Assembly (NCBI GenBank): GCA_009726125.1 | Contig: WLIT01000010.1 | Location: 1-45,143 of the forward strand | Length of the DNA stretch: 45,143 nt | Direction: 5' to 3' | Source of the DNA: Actinomycetota bacterium | GTDB lineage: Bacteria > Actinomycetota > Actinomycetes > Nanopelagicales > Nanopelagicaceae | Shown here: positions 1-11,428 of the stretch, piece after piece | Position numbering within the stretch: position 1 is the first letter of the stretch | Layout of the letters: the number at the start of each line of letters is the position of its first letter | Position numbers and translations under genes: made by a program | The notes under the pieces: model-generated | What the model saw: only the letters and a program-made list of their open reading frames with translations | Databases searched by the model: none | Told to the model about the DNA's origin: nothing

Positions 1-81
1 AACATCTTGTCCGCCACCATCAACTGCAATGAAACCAAAACCCTTTTCAGAGTTGAACCACTTAACTGTACCTGTTGCCAT
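1..81 (-). CDS. Cold-shock protein, N-terminal part (runs off the window)
   Basis: The reverse strand from base 81 reads 27 residues of a CspA-type cold-shock domain before the window ends, so the C-terminal ~40 residues are missing by truncation of the window only. The RNP-1 RNA-binding motif KGFGFI is at residues 13-18, preceded by the usual VKWFN stretch at 6-10. Such proteins bind single-stranded RNA or DNA and act as RNA chaperones. The ATG is preceded by a TAAGGAAAAA stretch that can act as ribosome binding site. The gene is transcribed away from the DUF3145 gene, so bases 82-375 hold its promoter and leader. Confidence 0.93.
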   Translation of the reverse strand, partial: MATGTVKWFNSEKGFGFIAVDGGGQDV

Positions 82-375
82 GTAGCTTTTTCCTTACGGT
101 AAATGTGATCAATAAGAATTCCTTAAAGACCAGTCTTCCTCTGTACAGATTTACCGAGTGAACGGGTACTGCCAAGCGTCGGACTAGGCGAAAGTGTAAC
201 TGCATATCGGTCAATAGCGAAAAAATATTTCAGATGTAGGACTAGCCAAAGTGAGCAATAGCGGGCCATAATTGCGGCAGGAGTTAGTTCTAGAGACGCA
301 ATTTGAGCGTGTAATTGGTGGGCTGGGGAAGGTCGCACCAAGGCAACCTGATTGATGGTTCTAGGAGAAATTCGA
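82..375. other. Intergenic region between divergent csp and DUF3145 genes
   Basis: This 294-base gap is the longest non-coding stretch in the window. It must hold the promoter and 5' leader of the leftward cold-shock gene and the promoter of the rightward DUF3145 gene. I see no tRNA, no known riboswitch fold and no strong intrinsic terminator. Short antisense reading frames here look like chance. Cold-shock genes often have long structured leaders, which would explain the length, but I cannot point to a specific structure. Confidence 0.5.
363..367 (+). promoter_or_regulatory. Ribosome binding site deciding the DUF3145 start
   Basis: An AGGAG stretch lies 8 nt upstream of the GTG at 376. The in-frame TTG at 352 and ATG at 355 have no comparable site, so GTG 376 is preferred although the reading frame is open further upstream. 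Confidence 0.7.
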
Positions 376-888
376 GTGAATATATTACCGAGCAGTAATG
401 GGATGTTGGATGGAGATCTTCGGATCTACTCCGCTCCCAAGGCTTTGCTTCGACATATCCAATGGTCGCTAAATGAAATCTTTGGCTATCCCGTTGAATT
501 AAATTGGGAAGCGCAACACTTAGCTCCCGGTGCGCTCGCAACTCAATTGCAGTGGCGCGAATTGAAACCAGTGGCATCAAAGATTGCAAGCACACTTAAA
601 TCTTGGCATTACCTGCGCTTTGAAGTGCGCGAGTTTTCAAACATTAGTGGCGAAGGTGTTTTGTATCGCTGTACTCCTGATCTTGGGCTACATCAGGCAG
701 TGACGGCATCGACTGGCGATGTGATGATTCATGAAAATCGCTTGGTAACAATTCTGGAGAATTCTCGTAGCTATGAAACCCTGCGTAAATCAGTTTCGAA
801 CTCCCTTGGAATTGCCTGGGACTTGGAACTTGAGAGCTATCGCCGAGGGGTGGGTAGCGAAGGAGAAATCCGAGCGGTTAGTATTTAA
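376..888 (+). CDS. DUF3145 family protein
   Basis: A 171-residue protein that I recognise as the actinobacterial DUF3145 family, known for sitting next to the fatty acid synthase genes. Family-like features are the opening GDLRIYSAPKAL segment, a central WHYLRFEV stretch and a GEGVLYRCTPDLGLHQAVT segment followed by GDVMI. No catalytic motif, signal peptide or membrane segment is visible, so it is probably a cytoplasmic protein of unknown function. The GTG start is chosen on its ribosome binding site; an upstream TTG or ATG would add 7-8 residues. The next gene begins 2 nt after the stop, so the two are probably one operon. Confidence 0.85.
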   Translation: MNILPSSNGMLDGDLRIYSAPKALLRHIQWSLNEIFGYPVELNWEAQHLAPGALATQLQWRELKPVASKIASTLKSWHYLRFEVREFSNISGEGVLYRCTPDLGLHQAVTASTGDVMIHENRLVTILENSRSYETLRKSVSNSLGIAWDLELESYRRGVGSEGEIRAVSI

Positions 889-890
889 CT

Positions 891-1643
891 ATGAGCAATG
901 AATTTCAAGAGAAGAAATTATCCCGCCGATCTATCACGACCGTTTTTGCTGCGTTAATTCTTGCAGTTGGTATGGGATATGGGCTAAGTCTTGTAGGAGC
1001 TGGGCTCTCTTCGAAAGCTGGAAATTCAATTACCGTAACTGGTTCTGCTAAGACAGCTGCTGTTGCAGATAATGCGGTTTGGACCTTGAACGTTAGTGAG
1101 ATGTCACAACAAGTTTCGGTAGCCGTTAAGAAAATTGGATCTAGCGTTGATTCACTATCTAAGTATTTAATTGATGGCGGACTTTCCGCTGAGGCAATTG
1201 AAATCGGTGGCGTCACAACATATGCAAATAATGAATTTTTGAATGGCAACTCAACGGGTCGAGTTCTGAGTTATCAAGCAAATCAGAATGTGACTGTTCG
1301 CTCTGGGGATGTAGAACTAATTAAGAAGTTATCAAATGGCATGGGCTCGCTCTTACAGACCGGTGTAAATATAAATAACTATGGCCCAATGTTCTATGTT
1401 TCAAATTTAGATGAGTTACGTCCAAAACTTTTGGCCGAAGCAATGGTTGATGCCAAAGCTCGCGGTATTTCAATTACGAAGGCTGTTGGTTCAAAACTAG
1501 GTCCAGTCTTGGCAGTAACAAGTGGTCCGGTGCAAGTAACCCAACCTGATTCAGTTGATACCTCTGCTGGTGGAATGTATGACACATCATCAATTCCAAA
1601 GAGCGTCAGCGTTACAGTTTCAGTCAGCTTTAAAGTTAATTAA
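891..1643 (+). CDS. SIMPL (DUF541) domain protein, membrane-anchored
   Basis: A 250-residue protein with one N-terminal hydrophobic segment (about 15-37) after a basic start, then a SIMPL/DUF541 domain (about 45-248). The domain opening ITVTGSAKTA and the later ELRPKLLAEAMVDAKARG helix are typical of the family. The hydrophobic segment could be an uncleaved anchor or a signal peptide, placing the domain outside the membrane. The biochemical role of SIMPL proteins is not settled; some are surface or periplasmic proteins linked to stress. It begins 2 nt after DUF3145 and ends 5 nt before the end of convergent fabF, leaving no room for separate terminators. Confidence 0.85.
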   Translation: MSNEFQEKKLSRRSITTVFAALILAVGMGYGLSLVGAGLSSKAGNSITVTGSAKTAAVADNAVWTLNVSEMSQQVSVAVKKIGSSVDSLSKYLIDGGLSAEAIEIGGVTTYANNEFLNGNSTGRVLSYQANQNVTVRSGDVELIKKLSNGMGSLLQTGVNINNYGPMFYVSNLDELRPKLLAEAMVDAKARGISITKAVGSKLGPVLAVTSGPVQVTQPDSVDTSAGGMYDTSSIPKSVSVTVSVSFKVN

Positions 1644-1648
1644 CCTTC

Positions 1649-2899
1649 TCAGCCTTCAAAAGATTTAAAGACCAGCACGACGTTATGGCCACCAAAGCCA
1701 AATGAGTCGTTCAAGCAGGCGATAGATCCTTTTGGCAGATCTCGTGGCACATCGCGCACAACATCAACGGTTACCGCTTCATCCAAGTTTTCAATATTAA
1801 TTGTTGGTGGGGCTTTGTGGTGATACATCGCAAGTACGCAGAAAATAGATTCAATAGCGCCGGCGCCACCAAGTAGGTGACCGGTCATTGATTTAGTTGC
1901 TGAAACTGCAACATGTGAAATATCGCTGCCTAGCGCGTTGGTTAGCGCATTTGCTTCAGCAACATCGCCAGCTGGCGTAGAAGTTGCATGGGCATTTAAG
2001 TGAACAATTTCAGAGAGTGGAATTCCTGCATCCTCGAGCGCCAATTTAACAGCGCGAGTAACACCGGAACCTTCTGGATCTGGCGCGGCAATGTGAAAAC
2101 CATCGGAGGTTAAACCTTGTCCCATAACTTCGGCATAAATCTTTGCGCCACGAGCCTTTGCATGCTCTAACTCTTCAAATACTAAAACGCCGCCACCTTC
2201 GCCAAGTACAAATCCATCGCGATCTTTATCGTAAGGACGAGATGCTTTTTCTGGTGCATCGTTGCGAGTGGAGAGTGCCTTCATTGAAGCAAAACCTGCC
2301 ATCGGCAATTCGTGGATTGCAGCTTCTACGCCACCTGTAACAACGATATCTGCGCGATTATTGCGAATCATTTCAAGTGCGTATCCGGCAGCTTCTGCGC
2401 CAGATGCACATGCACTTACAGGTGTATGAACGCCTGCTCTTGCCTGAAGTTCAAGTCCAACATTTGCAGCAGGACCATTTGGCATAAGCATTGGAACTGT
2501 GTGCGGACTTACAAAGCGCGCACCTTTCTCTTTCAAAACATCGTATTGATCGAGCATCGTGATTACGCCACCGATACCTGATGCAATTACAACTCCGAGT
2601 CGCTCTTTATCAATATCAGGAGCGCCTGCATCTTTCCAAGCTTCACGCGATGCAATCATCGCGAATTGTTCTGATCTATCTAAGCGACGCATCTCTACGC
2701 GCTCCATTACTTCTGATGGTTCAACTGCAACTCTCGCCGCGAAGGTAACCGAGAAATCTTGCGCCCACTCATCTTCAAGTTTGCGCACCCCACTTTTTCC
2801 TGCAAGTAACGCCTCCCAAGTTGAGGGAACATCACCACCGAGTGGGGTAGTGGCACCAAGGCCAGTTACAACTACGCGACGTCTTTTTATTGAGGACAT
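1649..2899 (-). CDS. fabF: 3-oxoacyl-ACP synthase II (KAS II)
   Basis: A 416-residue elongating condensing enzyme of type II fatty acid synthesis; it condenses malonyl-ACP with acyl-ACP in the cytoplasm. The Cys-His-His triad is present: Cys164 in SACASG, His304 in NAHATSTPAGD and His341 after the conserved Lys336 (KSMTGH). The length is normal for the family. It is the last gene of fabD-fabH-acpP-fabF, 18 nt after acpP. No clear ribosome binding site precedes its ATG, so it may be translated by coupling or from an unstructured region. Its 3' end meets the convergent SIMPL gene. Confidence 0.97.
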   Translation of the reverse strand: MSSIKRRRVVVTGLGATTPLGGDVPSTWEALLAGKSGVRKLEDEWAQDFSVTFAARVAVEPSEVMERVEMRRLDRSEQFAMIASREAWKDAGAPDIDKERLGVVIASGIGGVITMLDQYDVLKEKGARFVSPHTVPMLMPNGPAANVGLELQARAGVHTPVSACASGAEAAGYALEMIRNNRADIVVTGGVEAAIHELPMAGFASMKALSTRNDAPEKASRPYDKDRDGFVLGEGGGVLVFEELEHAKARGAKIYAEVMGQGLTSDGFHIAAPDPEGSGVTRAVKLALEDAGIPLSEIVHLNAHATSTPAGDVAEANALTNALGSDISHVAVSATKSMTGHLLGGAGAIESIFCVLAMYHHKAPPTINIENLDEAVTVDVVRDVPRDLPKGSIACLNDSFGFGGHNVVLVFKSFEG

Positions 2900-2917
2900 T
2901 TAGAACTAATTTTCTAC

Positions 2918-3166
2918 TTACTTACCGTTTGCAACGATGAAGTTAACCGCATCGCCAACAGTTGCCATCTTTGTAACTTCATCATCAGGAATCTTTACGC
3001 CGAATTTTTCTTCAGCAGCAACGACAACTTCAACCATGCTAAGTGAATCAACATCTAGGTCGTCAGTAAATTTCTTATCCATCGCGATGATGTTGGCATC
3101 AATGCCTGCAACTTCAACAACGATCTCTTTGATTCCTTCAAGAACTACTTCAACTGTTAGTGCCAT
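2918..3166 (-). CDS. acpP: Acyl carrier protein
   Basis: An acidic 82-residue carrier protein. Ser41 in the DSLS motif is the 4'-phosphopantetheine attachment site, preceded by the typical DDLDV helix start. It carries growing acyl chains between FabD, FabH and FabF, whose genes flank it. The start is well defined by a strong AAGGAG ribosome binding site just upstream, as expected for one of the cell's most abundant small proteins. It lies 30 nt after fabH and 18 nt before fabF in one operon. Confidence 0.97.
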   Translation of the reverse strand: MALTVEVVLEGIKEIVVEVAGIDANIIAMDKKFTDDLDVDSLSMVEVVVAAEEKFGVKIPDDEVTKMATVGDAVNFIVANGK

Positions 3167-3173
3167 TTTGGTT

Positions 3174-3179
3174 CTCCTT
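3174..3179 (-). promoter_or_regulatory. Strong ribosome binding site of acpP
   Basis: The reverse strand reads AAGGAG 7 nt before the acpP ATG, the clearest Shine-Dalgarno sequence in the fab operon. It fits the need to make far more ACP than of the enzymes around it. Confidence 0.75.
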
Positions 3180-3196
3180 CTTTTCTTTTTCGTGCG

Positions 3197-4219
3197 TTAG
3201 TTACTTGGTTTAGGGGGTAGTTCAACTACTTGGCCGGCATATACGAGCCCTGCGCCAAATCCTATGATAAGAGCGCTCTTACCGTGAAGATTTGGCATCT
3301 CGGCGAGTAGCGCATCCATTGCCAGTGGAATCGATGCGGAGGAAGTGTTGCCCGAGGTACGAATATCGTGGGCAACAGCAACAGTGTCTGGCAATTTCAT
3401 TGATTTCACAAGTGACTCGATAATTCGATCATTTGCTTGGTGTGGAATAAATGCATCGAGAGTATCTGGAGTTAGACCCGCAGCCTCTAGTGCGCGAAGT
3501 GCGATTGGGGCAATTTCATATACCGCCCAGCGAAAAACAGTCTGACCTTGCTGAGTGATATTTGGCCAGCCGATATCTAATTTTCCAGGATTGTTTTTAA
3601 ACTCTAAGAATGATGGTTCAAGGAGAATTGCTTCGCGAGTTTCAGCGCTAGCACCCCAAACTGTTGGCCCAATTCCAATATCTTGTGAAGGTCCTATTAC
3701 TACAGAACCGGCGCCATCAGCAAAGATAAATGCAGTAGCGCGATCATCCGGGTCGGTGTAATCCGAAAGCTTTTCTGCGCCCATTACTAAAACATTCTTA
3801 GCCGTCTTATTTCGGACTAAATCATTTGCAAGTGCAACGCCATAACAAAAACCCGCACAGGCCGCTGAAATATCGAAGGCCGCCGCTTTTGTATTTCCAA
3901 GGCGAACAAGTAGCTCTGTCGCAGCGCTCGGTGCTTGGTATGGATAACTTATAGTTGCAAAGATAACAGCATCAATATCTTCAGCAGTTAACCCAGCGCG
4001 CTTAATTGCGATTACCGCAGATTTTTCAGCCATATCGATAAGTGATTCATCTGCGCTAGCAATATGACGAGTTTGAATTCCAGTGCGCTGTTGGATCCAT
4101 TCATCTGTTGAATCAATACGGCCAACTATCTCTGAGTTAGGAACAACTCGAGGTGGGCGATATGCACCAACTGAAAGGATGCGCGCACTCTGCACTTCTT
4201 GGGTAAATTTAAGTGACAT
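3197..4219 (-). CDS. fabH: 3-oxoacyl-ACP synthase III (KAS III)
   Basis: A 340-residue initiating condensing enzyme: it joins a short acyl-CoA to malonyl-ACP. Catalytic residues are Cys121 (AACAGF), His260 (PHQAND) and Asn291 (SGNTSSASIP). Length and motif spacing are normal. Its ATG shares one base with the TAA of fabD (TAATG), so translation is probably coupled. FabH sets the primer (straight or branched) used for membrane lipids; the substrate preference cannot be read from the sequence. Confidence 0.97.
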   Translation of the reverse strand: MSLKFTQEVQSARILSVGAYRPPRVVPNSEIVGRIDSTDEWIQQRTGIQTRHIASADESLIDMAEKSAVIAIKRAGLTAEDIDAVIFATISYPYQAPSAATELLVRLGNTKAAAFDISAACAGFCYGVALANDLVRNKTAKNVLVMGAEKLSDYTDPDDRATAFIFADGAGSVVIGPSQDIGIGPTVWGASAETREAILLEPSFLEFKNNPGKLDIGWPNITQQGQTVFRWAVYEIAPIALRALEAAGLTPDTLDAFIPHQANDRIIESLVKSMKLPDTVAVAHDIRTSGNTSSASIPLAMDALLAEMPNLHGKSALIIGFGAGLVYAGQVVELPPKPSN

Positions 4220-5142
4220 TAGTTAGCACCGTGCTTCGATATGAAGTCTGCCGCTGCAGCTAAATCTTCTGGACCTTTAAAAGCAAAAGTTTCAATCTCG
4301 CCTTGGGCGCGTTTTACCAAACCAGTAAGTGTTCCTGCAGGTGGAACTTCAATTACTCCGGTAACACCACATTTAGCCATGGTCTCCATGCATAAGTCCC
4401 AACGAACTGGACCAGCGATTTGACCGACGATTCGATCTAAAATTTCACGACCACTTTCAACAACTGCGCCATCCTTATTGGATATGAATGGAATGACTGG
4501 ATCGGTTGCAGTTAGTGATGAGGCAAGAGTTGCAAGATGTGAAACTGCAGGGGCCATAGTTGAAGTATGAAATGCACCAGAAACAGCGAGCGCACGAACT
4601 CTCGAACCTTCTGGTGGATTTTCAGCTAAAGCCGCGAGTGCACCCAAAGAACCAGCGGCAACAATTTGTCCGGCACCATTTTCATTTGCCGCTGTTAGGC
4701 CAGCTGCCTCGATAGCTTTAACAACTACATCGCGTTCGCCACCCAACACTGCAGACATTCCTGTTTCTGAACCCTTTGCTGCAATCGCCATTTGGGCGCC
4801 GCGCGCAGCAACTAATTTCATCGCAGAATCTCCATCAAGGGCGCCAGCAAAAACTGCTGCAGTGATTTCGCCAACCGAATGTCCTGCGGTGTAACTGATG
4901 CTTGAATGATTTTCGCCAAACAATCGCCCCGCACCTATAAGGCCACCGGCCACCAAGAGCGGCTGGGCATTTGCGGTATCGCGGATTTCATCAGCATTGG
5001 CCAGAGTGCCAAGGCGCTTTAGATCTAGACCTATTACTTCCGACCAGTTTCCTATTAACTCAGCCGCATTCGCATCCTCTAGCCACGGCGATAAGAACCC
5101 CGGAGTTTGGGAGCCTTGACCTGGAGCGAGTAGGGCGAGCAT
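4219..5142 (-). CDS. fabD: Malonyl-CoA:ACP transacylase
   Basis: A 307-residue acyltransferase that loads malonate from CoA onto ACP. The N-terminal GQGSQ motif (8-12), the nucleophile Ser89 in GHSVGE and the catalytic His192 (GAFHTS) are all present. It is the first gene of the fab operon, and a TANNNT box 6 nt upstream of its ATG suggests a leaderless transcript. In Streptomyces a fadR-like regulator lies upstream of fabD; here the next gene is the divergent etfB and no such regulator is present. Confidence 0.97.
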   Translation of the reverse strand: MLALLAPGQGSQTPGFLSPWLEDANAAELIGNWSEVIGLDLKRLGTLANADEIRDTANAQPLLVAGGLIGAGRLFGENHSSISYTAGHSVGEITAAVFAGALDGDSAMKLVAARGAQMAIAAKGSETGMSAVLGGERDVVVKAIEAAGLTAANENGAGQIVAAGSLGALAALAENPPEGSRVRALAVSGAFHTSTMAPAVSHLATLASSLTATDPVIPFISNKDGAVVESGREILDRIVGQIAGPVRWDLCMETMAKCGVTGVIEVPPAGTLTGLVKRAQGEIETFAFKGPEDLAAAADFISKHGAN

Positions 5143-5148
5143 CGGTGA

Positions 5149-5154
5149 AGTTTA
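5149..5154 (-). promoter_or_regulatory. Putative -10 box of leaderless fabD transcript
   Basis: On the reverse strand TAAACT is followed by 6 nt and then the fabD ATG. This matches the TANNNT-N6/7-start arrangement of actinobacterial leaderless genes and recurs at many genes in this window. No Shine-Dalgarno sequence is needed or seen. Confidence 0.55.
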
Positions 5155-5224
5155 AGGTTGAAGGTCGGGTACTGCCGAGTATTGAAATGAGCCTGAGATA
5201 GTGGCGTATTTGGTTACTGGTGAG

Positions 5225-5230
5225 TAACAT
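5225..5230 (+). promoter_or_regulatory. Putative -10 box of leaderless etfB transcript
   Basis: TAACAT is followed by 7 nt and then ATG 5238, putting the expected transcription start on or beside the start codon. This supports ATG 5238 over the upstream in-frame GTG at 5220, which would lie upstream of the -10 box. Confidence 0.5.
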
Positions 5231-5237
5231 TTGGCAC

Positions 5238-6047
5238 ATGAAAATTGCAGTGTGCGTTAAACAAGTTCCAGATTCATGGGCTGAAAAAAAGATGGCCGGT
5301 GGCGTTCTAGATCGCGCAAGTGTCGATGCAGTTTTAAATGATTTAGATGAATATGCAGTTGAAGAAGCGCTGCGAATTGTTGCAGCAAATTCACCAACCA
5401 AAGAAGTGGGTGAAGGAAGCGGTCACACAATTACTTTGATTTCTATGGGACCAGATCGCGCAACTGAAGCGATACGCAAAGCACTTTCTATGGGAGCAGA
5501 TGAAGCGATACATATTTGTGATGCTGGCTTAGGTGGTTCAGATGCGCTCGCAACTTCCTTGGTATTAAGTAAGGCGATTTCAGATGGCGGTTTTGATCTG
5601 GTTATTTGTGGGACTGAATCCACGGATGCGCGGATGAGCGTTATTCCTGCCATGTTGGCCGAGCGCTTAGGTTGGGCACAACTTACTTTTGCGGGTTCGG
5701 TAAGCGTTGATCCAAGTGCAACAAAAGTTTCGATCGCAAGATCAACAGAGCTAGGTATCGAAAATATGGAAGCAAGTTTTCCAGTTGTAGTAAGTGTGAT
5801 TGAAAAAATCAATGAGCCAAGATATCCATCATTCAAGGGAATTATGGCGGCGAAGAAGAAGACCATCACCGTTAAATCTTTATCCGATATTGGAATCTCG
5901 CCAGATCAAGTTGGAAGTAAAGCTGCTTGGTCAAACGTTAGAGATGCAGTCCTTCGCCCAGCTCGAAGTGCTGGAATTAAATTAGAAGATGGCGGAGATG
6001 GCGGCACAAAGTTGGCCGATTTCCTTGCAGAAAAGCGGGTTATCTGA
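5238..6047 (+). CDS. etfB: Electron transfer flavoprotein, beta subunit
   Basis: A 269-residue EtfB. The start MKIAVCVKQVPD is the family's usual N-terminus, which supports ATG 5238 over GTG 5220. A typical ISMGPDRATEAIRKALSMGADEAI segment and the later CGTESTDARMSVIPAMLAERLG region (nucleotide-binding face) are conserved. With EtfA it forms a soluble heterodimer that takes electrons from acyl-CoA and other dehydrogenases. The stop overlaps the etfA ATG by one base (TGATG). The divergent neighbour is the fatty acid synthesis operon; the redox partners are not in the window. Confidence 0.96.
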   Translation: MKIAVCVKQVPDSWAEKKMAGGVLDRASVDAVLNDLDEYAVEEALRIVAANSPTKEVGEGSGHTITLISMGPDRATEAIRKALSMGADEAIHICDAGLGGSDALATSLVLSKAISDGGFDLVICGTESTDARMSVIPAMLAERLGWAQLTFAGSVSVDPSATKVSIARSTELGIENMEASFPVVVSVIEKINEPRYPSFKGIMAAKKKTITVKSLSDIGISPDQVGSKAAWSNVRDAVLRPARSAGIKLEDGGDGGTKLADFLAEKRVI

Positions 6048-6985
6048 TGAGCGAAGTTTTAATTCTCGTAGACGCCGTTGACGGCAAGGTAGCAAAATCA
6101 ACTGGCGAACTTGCGACTTTCGCTAAAGCAATTGGCAAAGTTAACGCGGTTGTATTTGATGCAAGCTTGGCTTCACAACTAAGTTCTTACACAATTGATA
6201 ATGTAATTGTCTGTAACGGAATTGATGTCACAAAGTTTTCACCAGCGCCTGTTGCGCAAGCACTTGCACAACTAGTTGCCAGCAAGTCAGCCGCTGCCGT
6301 ATTAATCACCTCAAGTGCAAGAGGTAAAGAGATTGCGGGCCGCCTTGCAGTTGCGACTAATTCTGGAATCATTACTGATGCATCAACAATCGATTCCGAC
6401 CTTGTAACAACCCAATTGGTATTTGGGGGATCAACCACAGTTCACGCCGCAGTAACTCATGGAACAACTATTGCGACCTTGCGCTCTAACTCAATTGAGC
6501 CAACCGCTGGAAGTGGTACTCCAACAACTGAAGAGTTCACACCAACAATTTCTGATGCTGCAAAACTTGGCCAAGTTATTTCAACCGAACCTGTTGTAAA
6601 AGGCGGCCGTCCAGAATTAACTGAAGCATCAATTGTGGTTTCAGGTGGTCGAGGCACAAATGGCGATTTCAAACCAGTTGAAGCTTTCGCTGATGTACTA
6701 GGCGCAGCAGTCGGTGCATCGCGCGCTGCTACCGATGCCGGTTGGTATCCACATACTCACCAAGTTGGACAGACTGGAAAGACGGTAAGCCCTCAACTTT
6801 ATGTGGCATGTGGAATTTCAGGTGCCATTCAACATCGTGCAGGCATGCAGACCAGCAAGATGATTGTGGCAATCAATAAAGATTCAGAGGCACCAATCTT
6901 TGAATTGGCTGATTATGGGGTCATTGGCGATTTATTCAACGTCTTGCCGCAAGCAACCACGGCGATTGCCGCTAAGAAGGCTTAA
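6047..6985 (+). CDS. etfA: Electron transfer flavoprotein, alpha subunit
   Basis: A 312-residue EtfA. The N-terminal part pairs with EtfB; the C-terminal third carries the FAD-binding signature, including [10 protein letters not shown], the [11 protein letters not shown] helix, [10 protein letters not shown] and the [12 protein letters not shown] segment. These contact FAD in known ETFs. It is translationally coupled to etfB. Electrons would normally pass on to an ETF-quinone oxidoreductase, which is not in the window. A FixCX-type bifurcating set is not present nearby, so a simple catabolic electron-carrier role is the default reading. Confidence 0.96.
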   Translation: MSEVLILVDAVDGKVAKSTGELATFAKAIGKVNAVVFDASLASQLSSYTIDNVIVCNGIDVTKFSPAPVAQALAQLVASKSAAAVLITSSARGKEIAGRLAVATNSGIITDASTIDSDLVTTQLVFGGSTTVHAAVTHGTTIATLRSNSIEPTAGSGTPTTEEFTPTISDAAKLGQVISTEPVVKGGRPELTEASIVVSGGRGTNGDFKPVEAFADVLGAAVGASRAATDAGWYPHTHQVGQTGKTVSPQLYVACGISGAIQHRAGMQTSKMIVAINKDSEAPIFELADYGVIGDLFNVLPQATTAIAAKKA

Positions 6986-6999
6986 TCAATTTACTTAGT

Positions 7000-7005
7000 T
7001 ATCCT
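7000..7005 (+). promoter_or_regulatory. Putative -10 box of leaderless cysteine desulfurase transcript
   Basis: TATCCT is followed by 6 nt and ATG 7012. It lies in the 26-nt gap after etfA, so the desulfurase-mnmA pair probably has its own promoter. Confidence 0.45.
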
Positions 7006-7011
7006 TAGCGC

Positions 7012-8171
7012 ATGACTATTTATCTTGATCATGCGGCTACCGCACCGATCAATGATGCCGCGATAGATGCGCTAAATACTCAGATGCGCAAACTCGGCAA
7101 TGCATCAAGTGTTCATAATCCGGGCCGTGCGGTTCGCAAGGATGTTGAAGATGCAAGACATAAATTATCTGAACTAGTTGGCGCTAATCCATCTGAAATT
7201 ATTTTTACTGGTTCGGGAACTGAAGCAAATAATTTGGCAATCAAAGGTTTTTTCTGGCAGGCCCCAGAGCGCAATGTGATTGTCACATCAGCATTTGAAC
7301 ACCATGCGATCTTGGATCCTGTCGAATGGTTAGTGGAACACGAAGCTGCCGAAGAGATTCGAATTCCAATTACAAAAGCAGGAGTAATTGATCTAGATTT
7401 CCTTAAAAATATCGTGGCAACTCGAGGCTCTGAAATCGCTGTAATAAGCGTTATGCATTCAAATAATGAACTTGGTTCAATCCAACCAATTGCCGAAGTT
7501 GTAAAGATTGCGGGCAATATTCCAGTTCACACCGATGCAGTCCAGAGTTTTGGAAAAGTTGAGTTTAATTTTGCAAAGTTAGGAGTTACCGCCGCAACTA
7601 TTAGTGCACATAAAGTGGGGGGCCCACTTGGAATTGCGGTACTAATTTTAAAGCGCGGTCTCGACTTAACCCCGATTTTGCATGGTGGGGGACAAGAACG
7701 TGAGATTCGAAGTGGAACGCTAAATGCGCCATCTATCGTGGCATTTACGGCAGCCGCAGAATTTGCAATCGCCAATCGTGAAATCAACTTCGCAAAGATT
7801 CGAGAGCTTAGAGATTATTTCATTGCAGGTCTAAAGAAGTGTGTTCCTGATGTAACAATAAATTCAATTTCAGATCCAGCACTTCCTGGAATAGTAAATG
7901 CAACTTTCTCCGGTACTGAAAGTGATGCGCTTCTTCTCTTGCTTGATACCGAAGGCATCAGCGCTTCGGCAGGATCTGCTTGCAGCGCAGGTGTCCCACG
8001 GCCAAGTCATGTTCTTGTTGCACTTGGACTTAGCGAAAGTGATGCGGATGCTTCACTTCGGATTTCTATTGGAACTACAAATACCAAGGCCGAGATTGAC
8101 CAAGTTTTAGCGGTAATGCCAAGTGTTGTTGAACGCGCACGCAACGCCTTTGTAGTTAGTGGGTTGAACTA

Positions 8172-8172
<1 letters not shown>
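7012..8172 (+). CDS. Cysteine desulfurase (NifS/IscS family)
   Basis: A 386-residue PLP enzyme that takes sulfur from cysteine as a protein-bound persulfide. The PLP lysine is Lys201 in the SAHK motif, a His pair (EHH) lies at 96-98, and the persulfide cysteine is Cys324 in GSACSAG. The catalytic loop is the IscS/NifS group I type. The stop shares one base with the mnmA start (TAATG), which strongly suggests it supplies sulfur for tRNA 2-thiouridine formation; it may also serve Fe-S assembly. No iscU or sufU is next to it. Confidence 0.94.
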
Positions 8173-11299
<3,127 letters not shown>

Positions 11300-11308
11300 A
11301 GTTCCACC

Positions 11309-11428
11309 ATGATTTTGCATTCAGAGACAGTTCGCGAACTTTCTGCCCCACCGATTTTCTTCGGGTTATTCGCCTTTGGATTATTGTCATTACTTCTCTA
11401 TTTAACACTACGTATGGACCGGGATTAA
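11309..11428 (+). CDS. Small single-pass membrane protein (39 residues)
   Basis: This frame is short but well supported. ATG 11309 sits 6 nt after a TAAAGT box. The product has a polar N-terminus, one hydrophobic segment (about residues 14-34) rich in Phe and Leu, and a short charged tail RMDRD, which suggests an inside-positive C-terminal end. It fills the ligA-nadD gap almost exactly and its stop overlaps the presumed start of nadD. I do not recognise a family; its function is unknown. It could affect nadD expression by translational coupling, or be an independent small membrane subunit. Confidence 0.6.
   Translation: MILHSETVRELSAPPIFFGLFAFGLLSLLLYLTLRMDRD

Noticed and set aside
123-595. 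Two minus-strand frames (72 and 101 codons) between csp and DUF3145
   Set aside because: No ribosome binding site, no family resemblance and one overlaps the conserved DUF3145 frame; they look like chance frames.
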